From contig OY294068.1 in NCBI GenBank assembly GCA_958510875.1, positions 21,122,297 through 21,186,296 on the forward strand: a stretch of DNA of 64,000 bases, read 5' to 3'. The notes below the pieces were generated by a model. That model was not told the DNA's origin and searched no databases. It saw only the letters and a program-made list of their open reading frames with translations. Shown here piece by piece: positions 1-11,299 of this stretch. The stretch comes from Endomychus coccineus (lineage: Eukaryota; Arthropoda; Insecta; Coleoptera; Endomychidae). A program made the translations under genes and the position numbers. Numbering within the stretch: the first letter of the stretch is position 1; the number at the start of each line of letters is the position of its first letter.

Positions 1-3000
1 ATCAATTACAATCTATGCTTATAAGGTAGATAAATCGTAATTTATTTTTTTATATTCGAGTCTAACTTTTCTCGAATTTAACGTTGACCTCCCGAATTCA
101 AGGTGAATTGAATCAGTTCTTCGATATTGTTATTGATGCTACATATCTAATTAAGTAAGAACTAGTGAAGTTCAAAGTTGAAATCTAATAATTATAACAT
201 TATATTTGATAATTTGAAATCCTTGAATTATCTTGATGGTACAGAAACCATTTGATTCGTTGCTGACTGCCTAATAAATGTTTGTATACCCATCAACTAT
301 ATGCAAGTTAACTAATATTTCTAGTATGTAGTCCAACTCATCTCATTGAATAACAACAATAATTGACTTACTATGTCAGAAATTTGACGAATTGGAGAGA
401 GTACACAATGAGAAATTCATAAATTATACAAATGGTGACCACTGACTTTTCTAAAATATGACCATCAACCAATCGATGGAAATCTATACCAGACTGATCC
501 TACGTTTATGAAAGAGAGCACTAATAGTTCAGACAAATTTGACTTTGTTTGGAAAATCCACTAGAAATTTCCTTTGCATCACTTTTGAGAGACACGGGAA
601 TTCGGAAATTCGTATTTTCCAGGAAAACTGTGAAGATAAAAGTTGTATATGAACAAAAAATTTAGTTAAACGTTTGTTTGCAAACATACACAGTTTCCTT
701 TTGGTGAACTATTGTTTTTTCAGCAATAATCATTATTTCAAAAAATACTTAAGGTATTATTTCAATTTACAAGATATTTCGAAATTTTTTATCACTTTTA
801 ATGTTTAAATCATTGCAATTTCAGGTGCAGTAGGTCATGTAAAATGTACGGGGCCGTTCCTCGAATCTTTCTCAATGATTAAATGCTTAGAAAAATGGCT
901 ACAAGCTGCAAAATGGAATGGAACAATGGATTGAAACAAAAACCATGTCTACTGTAAACAATTCATCGATTTGACTCCGTAGAAGGATTAAATATGTGAA
1001 TTTTTTGACGGAGGACTTGGAAATGATTTCAACATTTGGGACGCCGTTTTATTTATTAACTAATTAATTGTAAAATAATGGTCAGGCAAGGCATACTCAA
1101 ATTCACAGGGAAGTTCAAGACAGTTAAAAACAAAAATTTCGCACAAGGGAACTTTGCAAAATTTTTTCGAACCAAAATTAATAGAGTCGGTTTTTTATTC
1201 ATAGTTGATTCATATTTAAACAAATTGAGTGCGGCAATTATTAAAAATCGATTCTAATAGGATATTTCATCATAAACAACTCCTATTCACTTTTTACTTT
1301 AATATATATCAGAAAAACATGAATTTCTGGATTAGCACATCTCTAAAAATTGGCGCGAAAGGAATTTCGAGCTTACTTCTGATTCACCACTTTCCAATGG
1401 TCCAAGGAATGTTAGAAAAAATGAGAAAACTAAACGATTTATCTTATGAAATCAGGTGTTTTGGACTTAAGAGGAATATATTTCATCTTCATTCAAGTTA
1501 TTCTTACATAGTTTGGAAATTGGAAGATTTTGAAGTGGGTCATGCAATTCTGTATCCCAGATAAATTGGTTTAATCAACTGCTATATTATAATGATATAA
1601 TATCCAGAGAAATTAGACAATTGAACGATATAAGCCAATTCATAAAAAGGAACAGTTCGTAATCTTATTTTTGAAATCTCCAAAAGTACTGAACAACCTG
1701 GGAAAAAGTTGCAGCTTGTTCTCCCTAATTCACAGAAATCAGAGTTTAAATACAGAGTTGATATAAGAAACATTGCTTATTGAGAACAAAAAAAATTATC
1801 CCAACGGAGTAATACAAACCCATTAGTGAATTTTCACTTCGATTATTATTTGAGCTGCGCTTCTAAATAACTAAAATTATTATTTTTATGCATACATAGT
1901 TTTAAAATAGAGATAGATTGGTTCGATTCAACTAATACAAACATTTATTGGGCACCAGTTTCTCTGAAATATCATTCACAGGTGCTCAATTTATTATATT
2001 TTAAAATTCTTTAATTTAAATAAACATATTATCAAAAATGTACTTGAACATCAATTGTTATTATTTGCTGAAGTTGGCTTCGACTTCATGAAAATCCATT
2101 ATAACATACAATTTTTTTTAAATTTCACTCAACATTTTTCGTTGCGCAGCAGCATCGTCAGAAATAATTGTAATACGTGTTAAAAATAAGAAGTTGGAAA
2201 TACTTCTGACGCTGTTCCTGTGTAAAGAAACATGTTTAGTAAATATATCACACTTTCATGAATGTAAAACGTTTAAACAAATTTTTAAACGTTTTTAAGT
2301 CAATTTTTATGACATATGAGCTGATAAAATATAATTATTCCTAATCTTAACATTGACCTACCAATTATAAAAATACGAACATTCTATGAAGACACATGGA
2401 GAGATAGGATTTGATGTCTTTTAAATGGGTGCATTCATCTGAGTATTATTCCTTGAGAGAAAGAGAGGAAAAAGATTTAGATATGTTTATAATCCTCTGA
2501 AGAATTATTCCTGTTTGGCGAGTTCATGGTAACTTATCAAACTAAGTTTGATAATTTCTGTTACGGAGTGTACGTTAAATCGTCCAGTGGTATTGCAAAC
2601 ATGCATGTCCAATAATTAATATGACTAGGAGTTATTGCCACCTTCTCCCCTCTTTCTCCTTGGGCAATATTGCATCTAAATTTCAAATCCATCTTCTTCC
2701 AGTATCTAGATTATTCAAAGAACAAAATGTTGCAAAGGGTGTTGCTCTGCAAAGAATGTTTTTTAAATCAAACTTACCTTAGTAATATTTAAAGCAATAT
2801 CAAAACCTTAAGCATCGCTTAGAAAAAAGTTGTTGTTAATAAAGGAACCATTTAGTAGGTTAGTAAATGGGAATGGCAACAGAAGACCTACATATGTCTA
2901 CAATAAATATATAATTCAGTAGATATCACGTTATATTTTCAGTTCCCTGATGATGTATCGCTTACGATGTGATATTTTGTTAAGATCCTCCATTCAAAAA

Positions 3001-3839
3001 TCGATTAATAATGTCCATTTTTAGTTTCACCAACTCCAACACTATTGTTCTAAGTGCCTGCATAAATGTTACCTAAAATAACAAGATAAAAACCGAGTTA
3101 TTGGTTAAAATATTAGTCACAAAAAGTAAGTAGCCAACTTAAAGATTATGTTAATTACAAATTATGCACTACTATAACTGTAAGTCTTAAATATATTCAA
3201 GAACGACGACATCAATGCCACTTCTGTATTGACAATCTATTGAATATGACGCTACTTTTGTTTTTATATACAAGATGACCTTGAACAACGTATACTTTGA
3301 TTTAAGAGTATCTCAATAAAAGAGCAAAATATTCAATGAAATTTGAATCAAGATATATTTATGTTCATGGAATACAAAAAGAAATTACGTGATTTTGTAA
3401 TTCAAAATATGTCTTTAACAAGATGTTTTTTTATAGATTATATAAATAATACTAAATGCAATACTGTAGACTTAAGGTAATGAATCATTTTCAATTTAAA
3501 TAATTTTAGGTACAATAAACCCATATTTTTGACTTTCAACTGAACAAATGATAATGTAAAAGAAGTTTGGTTCATACAATAAAATTGTGGCGATATCTTT
3601 TCTCATTTATGGTTCTAGAATATCAAGAACATAAATGAGTTTTGAATTGTCGGCAATAGATGTTTGAGACATACAAGAAAATATTAATAGAAGAGTATTC
3701 TATCATTCTGAACAATAAGTTGAACGAAAATGACCAATAGTGCTCAGAGTGAATGATGATTTCGATCTCGATGAATGGATTCAGGGTCACATCTGATTCC
3801 ACTGATTATAACATGATATCCTCAGAGTAGGCTGAAGAC
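1..3839. other. AT-rich sequence without recognised genes
   Basis: No coding pattern, RNA gene or mobile element could be recognised. The longest open frame (1229-1564, plus, 111 codons) has no family resemblance, a composition matching its surroundings, and no splice or promoter context. Confidence 0.5.
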
Positions 3840-4087
3840 CGCGGCGGATCCAAAGGGGTAGGGGGCGATGGCGTACGAACTTTTTCAATATTAAGAAGAC
3901 TCAAATTCAATACAGTTGATCCGACCAGTCGGTCCACTGTTATTTTTGACCGACTGGTTGGATCAACTTTATTGAATGTACATTCTGAAATAGAGTTGAA
4001 TGTGGAAAAAATGACTGATAGATTTGCTCAAAGCCCAATAGATCTTTGGTCATCCCCCCTCAAGTAAGACTGCTGGATCCGCGCCTG
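3840..4087. mobile_element. Hairpin MITE with GCGGATCCA-type ends
   Basis: The ends are inverted copies around GCGGATCCA (3844-3852) and TGGATCCGC (4074-4082), each followed inward by a G-rich or C-rich run, as in many hAT-type MITEs. The centre is a hairpin: 30-base arms at 3905-3934 and 3948-3977 with only two mismatches and a 13-base loop. No protein is encoded. A clean 8-bp target duplication was not found, so the superfamily is uncertain. Confidence 0.55.
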
Positions 4088-4340
4088 TTGAAAACTGCAT
4101 CAGAACCAGTTTCAACCTGCCTCGGAGATATCGTAACCAAATTTCGGTATATTGCTGTACTCCTGAGAAATGAAATCCAACCAGGAATCGAGATAACTCA
4201 ATTTAGATAAGTTGATTTTTGCATTTGTAATTATTCAGAACATAGTAGATATGTAGTTTATAAAACCCAAGAGTCGTTTACCCTATCACTGAATTATTCC
4301 AAATTGTGTTAGACAATGATTAGATTTCCATAGTCAACAG

Positions 4341-5358
4341 TAGTGATGAGCAAAGCAACACCAGGACTTGTATGGTCTTGGTTCTGGTCATATTGTTGCC
4401 CATATAGTTTTGGTCTTGCAAACTAATGGGTGTCTTGGTCTTGGTATTGGTCTTGGTCTTGCATGAAGTGTTTTGCAGAGCTAGTGTAGCCGCACCCAGA
4501 AGTATCTTGGGATGACTGCGACACCACTTAGCACACTCTCCTATAAGTTGGTAAAGAGTCTTCTCTCCTGTACCGCAATTAGGACAGGATGGATTCTCCG
4601 TGAGGGAGAGCCTACAGTGGCCGGTGAAGACACCCGTAAGGTCAGCTATGATATGTCTACTTTTTGACAGAAATTTAGGAATAGTTCCTTGATTAATCGT
4701 TAAAAGTTCATAGACTTAGACCAAATGGAAAGAAACATTGAAACTGTAAAACGACAAACGACGTCAGTACAAAAATAAGACAAATGTATGTCCAAAATTG
4801 CTTTTTGCTCCCGAGATATGGGGTGTCGAAATTTTAATTTTTTTTTTAAATTGTGTCCTAAAATTTAAATTGTATCAAATTGAAATTTAGTACTCTTATT
4901 AAACGTCAGAAGGCCAACATTTAGAGCAATTTAGCTTTTGCCAATATTCACGTCAACACTCTACAGGTTCATATATTTTTGGTAATCGTAAGATTTTATA
5001 CCCTCAAACTTTTTTGTGCGCCGTCCCTACTCTCCAGTATCCGAAAATAAGGTTATGTTCAATTTTGAAATTTGTTGTCTTGTGTGATTTTTCAATAAAT
5101 GCACTGATTTCGAAATAAATGCCAAAAGCCTATTGAGTTAGTTAATCTAAAATTTTACAATAAAAAACAAGCAAGTTCAAGGAACTCAGCAATCTCAGTC
5201 TTGCAGAATATAGTCTCGGTATTGGTTTTGTTCTTGCATATAAAGTATTGGTCTTGATCTTGTTGTCAGAATACGGTCTTGATCTTGGTCTCGGTTTTGC
5301 TTTTGATGCAAGACCAATACCAAAACTGCAAAACCAAGACCAATCTTGCTCATCACTA
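4341..5358. mobile_element. Non-autonomous hAT-like element, 1.0 kb
   Basis: Perfect 13-bp terminal inverted repeats, TAGTGATGAGCAA at 4341-4353 and its complement at 5346-5358. The adjoining 8-base flanks (4333-4340 and 5359-5366) agree at 6 of 8 positions, as expected for an aged hAT target duplication. Both subterminal regions (about 4365-4465 and 5205-5345) are made of degenerate TTGGTCTTGG words, the short subterminal repeats typical of hAT elements. It has no transposase of its own, but the interior carries a LINE RNase H-tail fragment. It sits just downstream of the presumed 3' end of CSP gene 1. Confidence 0.75.
4470..4647 (-). pseudogene. LINE ORF2 C-terminal tail fragment inside the hAT-like element
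   Basis: The minus strand reads ADLTGVFTGHCRLSL, then PSCPNCGTGEKT, then LIGECAKW. This is the zinc-binding segment (C-X2-C followed by the ECPA-type motif) that ends I/R1-type LINE ORF2 proteins after the RNase H domain. It is only about 60 codons long, has no start or stop of its own, and lies wholly inside the hAT-like element, so it was captured by or inserted into it. Confidence 0.65.
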
Positions 5359-5407
5359 GTCACCAATTTAGATTCAATTCGGGACATCATAAAAAGTATT
5401 ATCTTCG

Positions 5408-5413
5408 TTTATT
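5408..5413 (-). promoter_or_regulatory. Candidate polyadenylation signal, CSP gene 1
   Basis: AATAAA on the minus strand, about 330 bases after the stop codon of CSP gene 1. I saw no other AATAAA between the stop and this point. Confidence 0.45.
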
Positions 5414-5741
5414 GAATAGCAGCACTCGCTTAAGTTGAGCCAAATTAAAATAATGAATTATGAGTTCTGATTTTACAAGAATTTTCTTTCCTTCATCGTA
5501 GGAATAACATATCTATCAATTTGACGTATTCTCTGTAGTAGGAATTCATGCCTTTCACTGAACATATGTATGCTCTCATTTTTAAAAATGAACTACAACT
5601 CTCGAAATTGTGCACAACAATACAATAGGCATTGCGCTATTTTTAGCAAATATTTTAAGTGTGATAGCTCACTTAATTGTGCAGCATAAGTTCACTGGTT
5701 GTTCAGAAAGAAAGAGTACAACATATATCTCCTGAAACCTA

Positions 5742-6385
5742 CTATCTGGGTAAGGTAATCGCAGATTGCACTGTATTTATAACAGCATCTGCCAATCTAG
5801 CTCCCGTTTGTACGACCCTGGTACCAATACTCCCCAAACCTCTTATAACATCCCCCACCAGATTAGTTCCCAAACTCACCGTGGCCTGTATGTTGGCTCC
5901 CACTGTATCGATTGGGGATTTTGTTGTTAGATAGAAAGTGTTAAATGATGTGTAAGGTTTGTTAGTAGTACTACTAACAGTCTTTTTACTAGTTACTGTA
6001 TTGGGTTTACTAGGTGAAGGTTTACTGTTAGTAGCAACTGGTGCATTACTACTTGGTATTGAAGCGGGATATTTAGCGACTGGTGGATTAATATCGTTCG
6101 TGTCTTCGTCGTCCCCGAACCTATTGAGAATGACTTGCGGGGCTTCTGTCGTGGTGGTTGGTTTCGTTATTCGTGAACCAAGGTCTTGAGGATAGCTGTT
6201 GGAACGATCCTTGTGAGTTTGTTCGAATTTCTTGACGAGTACATCGTTGGGATCCCATTGGTCGGCCAGTTGGACCCATATTTTCGGATATTCCTTTTTG
6301 AGACGCCTGATAGTTCTGTAAGTCACTACCTTTTGTTTTTCCGTGCATCGGACACAATTTGTCATTATCGCCTCCGGCAGGATTC
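5742..6385 (-). CDS. Chemosensory protein gene 1, exon 2, with long C-terminal extension
   Basis: Second and last exon of CSP gene 1. The acceptor AG is at 6386-6387 after a pyrimidine-rich stretch, and the phase (two bases, GA) complements exon 1. It encodes ILPEAIMTNCVRC with the third and fourth CSP cysteines (C76, C79), then the helical EKQKVVTYRTIRRLKKEYP and WVQLADQWDPND segments that close a normal CSP of about 110 mature residues. Instead of stopping there it continues for about 160 residues. First comes a Thr/Ser/Pro/Lys-rich low-complexity part (about residues 130-215), then a Gly/Val/Ala-rich part with helical periodicity up to the TAG at 5742-5744. Total protein is 279 residues. 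Extended CSPs are known in insects but most members lack such a tail. A candidate polyadenylation signal (AATAAA on this strand, 5408-5413) lies 330 bases downstream, just outside the hAT element that ends at 5358. Confidence 0.9.
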
Positions 6386-6850
6386 CTAAAAATTAAGATT
6401 AACTAAAGTAATTGGTTTATAATGCTACTTATATATTCGATTAACTAGTTTTATCTGACCTTTATTCTACCTGGAATTAGTGGAGATAATGAACAAAGTC
6501 GTAAATAATGTCACAGGAATTCAAACACTTAAGCTTAGAAAAAATATGGATATATTAAGTGAGTAGATTGTCTTAATTATAATTTTTAATTAGGTACCAT
6601 AATGGTATTATATCAAATTTAGATCACATTTTAAGCTAAGGTGGGCTGTAGAAGGTGACCAAAACAACTCAATTATCCCATAATATTTCATACATAATTA
6701 ATAGGTCAAAACTAATGAACAATTCTTAACGACATTCTACTATAATTATTCAAGAGTCAAGTTGTAGAATATGGATACTGTACTCTCATTATTTGCTCCA
6801 AATTTATTACTTTCAATTTCATGTTATTTGGGACAAGATCATGTGCCTGA

Positions 6851-7228
6851 GGTAGAGGTGGCTTGGATGTTCGAAGGCCCTTCCCTCCATGAATGGCAAT
6901 TTGATGTTCGGAAACGAGGTTTCCATATGTGTAGTTTGAGCTGACCTGGAAATGCTAGGAACATTGGACATCACAGATAAACCAATATGTAGGGAATGCA
7001 GAGAGAGGGAGGAAACTGCCTCTCACATCCTGTTAGAATGCTCAGCATTGGCATCCCTTAGGCATCGATACTTCAAGGGATTGAAACTGCTCCTAGGAGA
7101 ACTTATGGAAGCCAGCAAACCTGTTAGAATAGAATAGGCTTCTGACCACAGGGCGCACAATGGGCCCAACCAAGTGGCCTAAGTGCATTCGGGGGTAAGC
7201 CCCCTCCCCTCAAATGATGATGATGCTA
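6851..7228 (+). mobile_element. 3' end of an I/R1-like LINE with a (GAT)n tail
   Basis: Reads ICRECREREETASHILLECSA, the cysteine/histidine tail of LINE ORF2, with a stop at 7135-7137, then a 3' untranslated region ending in a short ATGATGATG run instead of poly(A). The same untranslated region, including TAAGCCCCCTCCCCTCAAATG-like sequence and the GAT tail, recurs inverted at 47826-48404. Earlier parts of ORF2 are missing, so this is a 5'-truncated copy. Confidence 0.75.
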
Positions 7229-7830
7229 GCAGGTGTCAGTATAAAACATAGAGTAGTAAAGTACATCATATTTTTGATAACATTCCAATGTACCATAAAG
7301 TATATATCAACGTCTTTTAAATCATTTCAAATATTTTCTGTTCGTAGAATCATACATTTGATCCGCAGAAGTGTTCGAATTCTATTTCTCACACAAAAGT
7401 TACGTTATCAATTGGTCACAGTTCATTTGTACTGTTTCTTTTTTTTTGTGAAATTAGATGCAAGCAAGAATAATTAATCCAAAAGGAAGCAATGAGAACA
7501 CATGTGCATGCATTAAATATTCTCACGAAAATTTTATTGCAAAAAAATTACTCTACGCACATCAAGTAAAACAGAAACGTGTTGAAGATATTATCTTGCT
7601 TTTGTTGTTCGTGTTTGTGATTCGCATATATTGGATGCATCTTTGAGACGTGACATTTTTTGAGTTCAACAACAATAGACAAAAATTGTTGTACGATAAC
7701 CATTGACGTTATAAAGATGAAGTTTCTTTCCAATACAACTTGAATTTGGCCAGTTCACTATTTGTATGACCTGATACGAGGCGAAAACTCATTTACATGA
7801 TAAATTGATGTGTATCCAAACCCGGGTTCT
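7229..7830. other. No feature recognised
   Basis: AT-rich stretch within the CSP intron. The short open frames here overlap each other on both strands and resemble nothing known to me. Confidence 0.4.
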
Positions 7831-9014
7831 TAGTGGCTTCTGTGAGTCGGAAAAATATGAAAATATTTCAGAGCCTAACGAGACTCTGCCCCCCCCCCCC
7901 CCGTTTTCGAGGATGCTGAACACGATGGCGGTGGTTTAAACTATTTCTGAGTTGACCGTCACCACCAAACGGCCAAAAACAACCCCCAAAAGGGGTGAAA
8001 CTCGGATATACCGACATATTCCGAGAAAAACTGCGTCACCTCCCGTTTTCGAGGATGCTGAACACGATGCCGGTACTTTGGAATTTCTCCGAGTCAACCT
8101 CACCCCTTAAATGGTCAAAAACAACCCCCAAAAGGGGTGAAATGCGGATATACCGACATATTCCGAGAAAAACTGCGTCACCTCCCGTTTTCGAGGATGC
8201 TGAACACGATGGTGATTCTGGATCTTCTCCCCGAAGCAAACTAACCGCTGAAACGGACAAAAACTACCCCTTTGATACCCTGGATTTATGAAGTGAATAA
8301 GAAAAATCTGATAAGAGAAAATGTATAACAAATCATTGAATACACACCGGATGATGTTTCCACATTTGTTGACTGAGTGTTCACCCTGCAAAATAGGCGT
8401 ATACATCGTGTCTGGCTAGGTTATTTGGTGGTTTTTAGGTGAGAAAATCTCCTGTATGGAATCAGTGGTACAATTTTACATATTTTATTTTATTAAATCA
8501 TAAACATTTTTATTTCACGCGTACTATTACTTATTAACTATATATACAAATATAAAACTGTTTCATTGACGCATATAAATACATATCCACTATATATCCA
8601 TATAAACCATTATTATTGACGCATACAATCACATTCATTATAGGTAAATATAAAAAATCGTTATAAAATCCATTTTCATTAAAAAAAATGATCCGCTCAA
8701 TATAATCTACGTCGCTTACAAGTGGAATTACAGGGTTGACTCGGAGAAATTCCAAAGCACCGGATTCGTGTTCAGCATCCTCGAAAACGGGAGGTGACGC
8801 GGTTTTTCTCGGAATATGTCGGTATATCCACGTTTCACCCTTTTTGGGGGTTGTTTTTTGCCGTTTGGAGGTGACGGTCAACTCAGAAAGAGTTTAAGCC
8901 ACCGCCATCATGTCCACCATCCTCGAAAACGGGGGGGGGGGGGGTGACATAGTCTCGTTAGGCTCTGAAATATTCGCTTTTTTCGGCCTTTTTTCCGACT
9001 CACAGAAGCCACTA
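7831..9014. mobile_element. Fold-back element with long inverted repeats made of 142-bp units
   Basis: Outer ends TAGTGGCTTCTGTGAGTCGG (7831-7850) and its complement (8995-9014) are perfect. The inverted arms run inward for well over 200 bases. Each arm contains a C14 or G14 run (7889-7902 and 8931-8944) and tandem units anchored on CGTTTTCGAGG: starts at 7902, 8044 and 8186 in the left arm, and 8779 and 8921 in the right arm, always 142 bases apart. The middle (about 8300-8730) is unique AT-rich sequence. There is no transposase. The class is uncertain; the structure resembles fold-back or tandem-repeat MITEs. Confidence 0.8.
7902..8235 (+). repeat. 142-bp tandem repeat, about 2.4 units, left arm
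   Basis: Three successive CGTTTTCGAGGATGCTGAAC anchors at 7902, 8044 and 8186. Units share the ACCCCCAAAAGGGGTGAAA segment and the ATATACCGACATATTCCGAG segment. The right arm of the same element holds two further anchors in inverse orientation. Confidence 0.85.
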
Positions 9015-9289
9015 TCTGGGTAACTTAAATTATTAATAGAAATTACCTACATATAATAGTGCACGGCCGGAAAAAGAACTTACTCTTGAAGCCATATGAA
9101 ACCAAAATATTAAGCCGAATCTGTTCGTAGAAGCCCTTGATCATCGATTGGATTATCAAAATGTTTATATTTTAGCTAATAAAGAAACCGACTGCTATAA
9201 AAGATCTATCTCTGAGGTGATTCACCTAAAACGTGATGCTAAGTCTGTAAGTATTTTTTTTTTCATATATACCTTGACTACACGAGAGG

Positions 9290-9885
9290 GAAACCTATAA
9301 AGTTCGGAGAACATCGCGTGAGTCAGCAGTTGGATGTGAGGAGAGGAGATAGGCATTCATATTTCTTTCGAAGGTTTGGAGGTTATAGACATAGGGAAAG
9401 ACCTTACTAGGTAAATAGTAAGAAATTGAAGTCTGGTAGGTAGAAGTTAGGCAGATCTCGATCTTGACAATTTAGGGGTGACTAGTTTGAGCTCGCGTAG
9501 CCCGCCTATCTGGAATTTCTCGTGGTGGAACAACAGACGAGACTTCTGACGAACATCGACGATGGAAATATCTATAGAAAAGGGAGAGATCTCCTTTCTA
9601 CGATGTTCTAGAGTGGTCAAAGAACTCGTAAATGTGACATCATCAATCAAACGAATAGCTCTCCTCTGGATAGAATCCAAGAGCTCCAGCTTATGTTTGG
9701 GAGCCGAACTTCAAACATGTGAACTGTACTCCAGGACAGGTTGAATCTGTGCTTTGCGGATTATGAGGAGCTGCTGAGATGTAAAGTAGCTCTTGGCTCG
9801 GAATGGAGGACCGAGTTTTTGTGAAGCGGTTTTCGCAATGGACCTCAATCATAGAACCGATGTCATTGAGTCAATATTATACAAA
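9290..9885 (-). mobile_element. Jockey-like LINE family A, 3' fragment
   Basis: The minus strand encodes the extreme C-terminus of a jockey-type ORF2: SIQRRAIRLIDDVT, then SRLLFHHEKFQIGGLRELKL, then the 3' untranslated region with the family's conserved AACCTATA segment (9291-9298). Several internal bases are lost, so the frame is broken. This is one of at least ten copies of the same family in the window; see the longest at 31790-33160 and 61335-62400. Confidence 0.75.
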
Positions 9886-10129
9886 TTTCAGTGTACTCGC
9901 TTATAATGTTTGAAATTGTGTATATGTGGGAAGCTCATACAATGAATCAGTAATATTGGTACATCAAAGATCGTTTGCATTGTAGTCATACAATTTCAAA
10001 CACATCCGTTTAACGTTGTACTCACTTGGCGCAAAGGCATTTTTTGTTATCAGACTGTTTTTCCTCGTTCTCGAGATATAACGTCTTCAACAGTACAAAT
10101 ATTACTATAAAGTGGTTTCCTAATGTGTT

Positions 10130-10420
10130 TCAATTTGAATTAAGTATTTGTGTTTCGTTCATTGTTACGACGTAGATATTTTTTATTGGAATTAATGCGA
10201 TAAAGTCACTCAGGGCTTAGTACAATTAGTTTGAGACATCCCACGCTTCAGTTAATGTGAATCCGTTTTCAAATGTCTTGTGATGATGGCCGTGAGACCG
10301 AAATTTACGTAAAGACGAAAATACAGCAAATGTAAAAGTTAATGTGACCTGTAATATCCCAATAGTTTACAAACTATATAAATATAGTTATATAGTTATA
10401 TATAAATTCACTGGAAATAG
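10130..10420 (+). mobile_element. Penelope-like element, LTR fragment, plus strand
   Basis: Matches the terminal region of the other Penelope copies in the window (for example 24580-24830 and 50180-50420): TTTTTATTGGAATTAATGCG, a degraded hammerhead motif at 10274-10317, then GTTAATGTGACCTG and a TATATAAATTCA-type end. No coding part is attached. It meets an inverse copy near 10425. Confidence 0.65.
10274..10317 (+). ncRNA. Degenerate hammerhead ribozyme motif in Penelope LTR
   Basis: Layout of a type I hammerhead: GTCTT arm (10275-10279), core box at 10280-10286, stem II capped by GTGA, GAAA at 10300-10303, a tiny stem III, then GTA and the AAGAC arm. The first core base is G instead of C, one stem II pair is broken (C/A), and C15.2 is T. 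Probably inactive. Confidence 0.6.
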
Positions 10421-10429
10421 GTCACTCTA

Positions 10430-11290
10430 ACACATATGCTTATTATTCTCGTTTTTACGTACGTTTCTGTCTCACGACCATCATTAGAAGACGAACCAAT
10501 ATCTCAAACGGGATTTCTGGAAACTTATTGTATGAGCACAACGCGTCCTCATCGCACCAATTTCAATTAAAAACGTCAATATAGTATATGAATATGAATT
10601 CACTGCTTAGGAAGTTTCTTATAATATACGAAGTCATGTCAAACAATGTTCGTATATGACTGAAACCAAAAAATATAACGCTCAAGTATCCACTTCCGAG
10701 TCAGATGTTGAAGGTAATAGATAAAGGTTGTCAGATCTTATTAGAAATATTGATATTTGAGCACTCCACCTAAAATATACTTTTAACATGAATTCAAAAT
10801 ATACTTTATGAAGACGCATGTAGGAATTTGTAGGGTTTTAGTTAATGAAATCAGTATAAATCTGACTTAATGATTGAATGTCTGTTCTATGATTTACAGA
10901 ATTGGAGTCACGTCTTATGTAAATCATCTCCAGAAAAGATCTTGTGTGATAATTGGTTTCCTTAGTTGGAATATTAACATTTGTGTAAACGAATTGATGG
11001 TTATAATCAGAACAGTGTTTAGCAAGGGCGGTGGATTTTTGTAAGTGTTTGTTTCTTGTACCATACTTATGGCCATACATTCTTTTGTGTAAATATTGCT
11101 TAGAGATCCCTGCATAAGTCCCATCGGAATCATTAATGTGTTAGAGTTTCGATTATTCGTGTTTCTGTTCGTTTAGGCGACAATCTAATTTGTGTACTGT
11201 GTGGGTTTGTATATCTTTAAGTACTGAAGGATTTAGATTTGAAAAATATTTCACAACACAGTTAGTAGGTTTATGCGCAACATTTATATC
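10430..11290 (-). mobile_element. Penelope-like element: GIY-YIG end of ORF plus LTR, minus strand
   Basis: On the minus strand, from 11130 downward: ISKQYLHKRMYGHKYGTRNK, then STALAKHCSDYNHQF, then a region ending in LSQIYTDFIN and a stop at 10838-10840. This is the C-terminal endonuclease-linked tail of Penelope-like polyproteins. The LTR follows, with an inverse hammerhead motif at 10450-10493. The reverse-transcriptase part is absent. Its LTR abuts the plus-strand LTR at 10130-10420, giving a head-to-head pair. Confidence 0.75.
10450..10493 (-). ncRNA. Degenerate hammerhead ribozyme motif, minus strand
   Basis: Same layout as the intact copy at 44289-44332. The CGTCTT arm is kept but the core box reads CTAATGA (conserved G5 changed to A), the closing base of stem II is mismatched (GACA), and the second stem I arm is AAAACG instead of AAGACG. 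Probably inactive. Confidence 0.6.
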
Positions 11291-11299
11291 ATACTTTCT

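Noticed and set aside
1229..1564. 111-codon open frame, plus strand
   Set aside because: Composition matches the flanking AT-rich DNA. No signal peptide, domain or splice context, and no family resemblance.
5677..6389. Plus-strand open frames at 5677-5934, 5959-6189 and 6186-6389
   Set aside because: They are the antisense of the CSP exon, whose splice sites and conserved residues fix the minus strand as coding.
7902..8235. 142-bp direct repeats considered as a CRISPR array
   Set aside because: Units are contiguous copies without unique spacers, the array lies inside an inverted-repeat element, and the genome is eukaryotic.
8534..8881. 115-codon minus-strand frame
   Set aside because: Half of it is the repeat arm of the fold-back element and the rest is low-complexity AT-rich sequence. 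Frames in the opposite arm give unrelated peptides.
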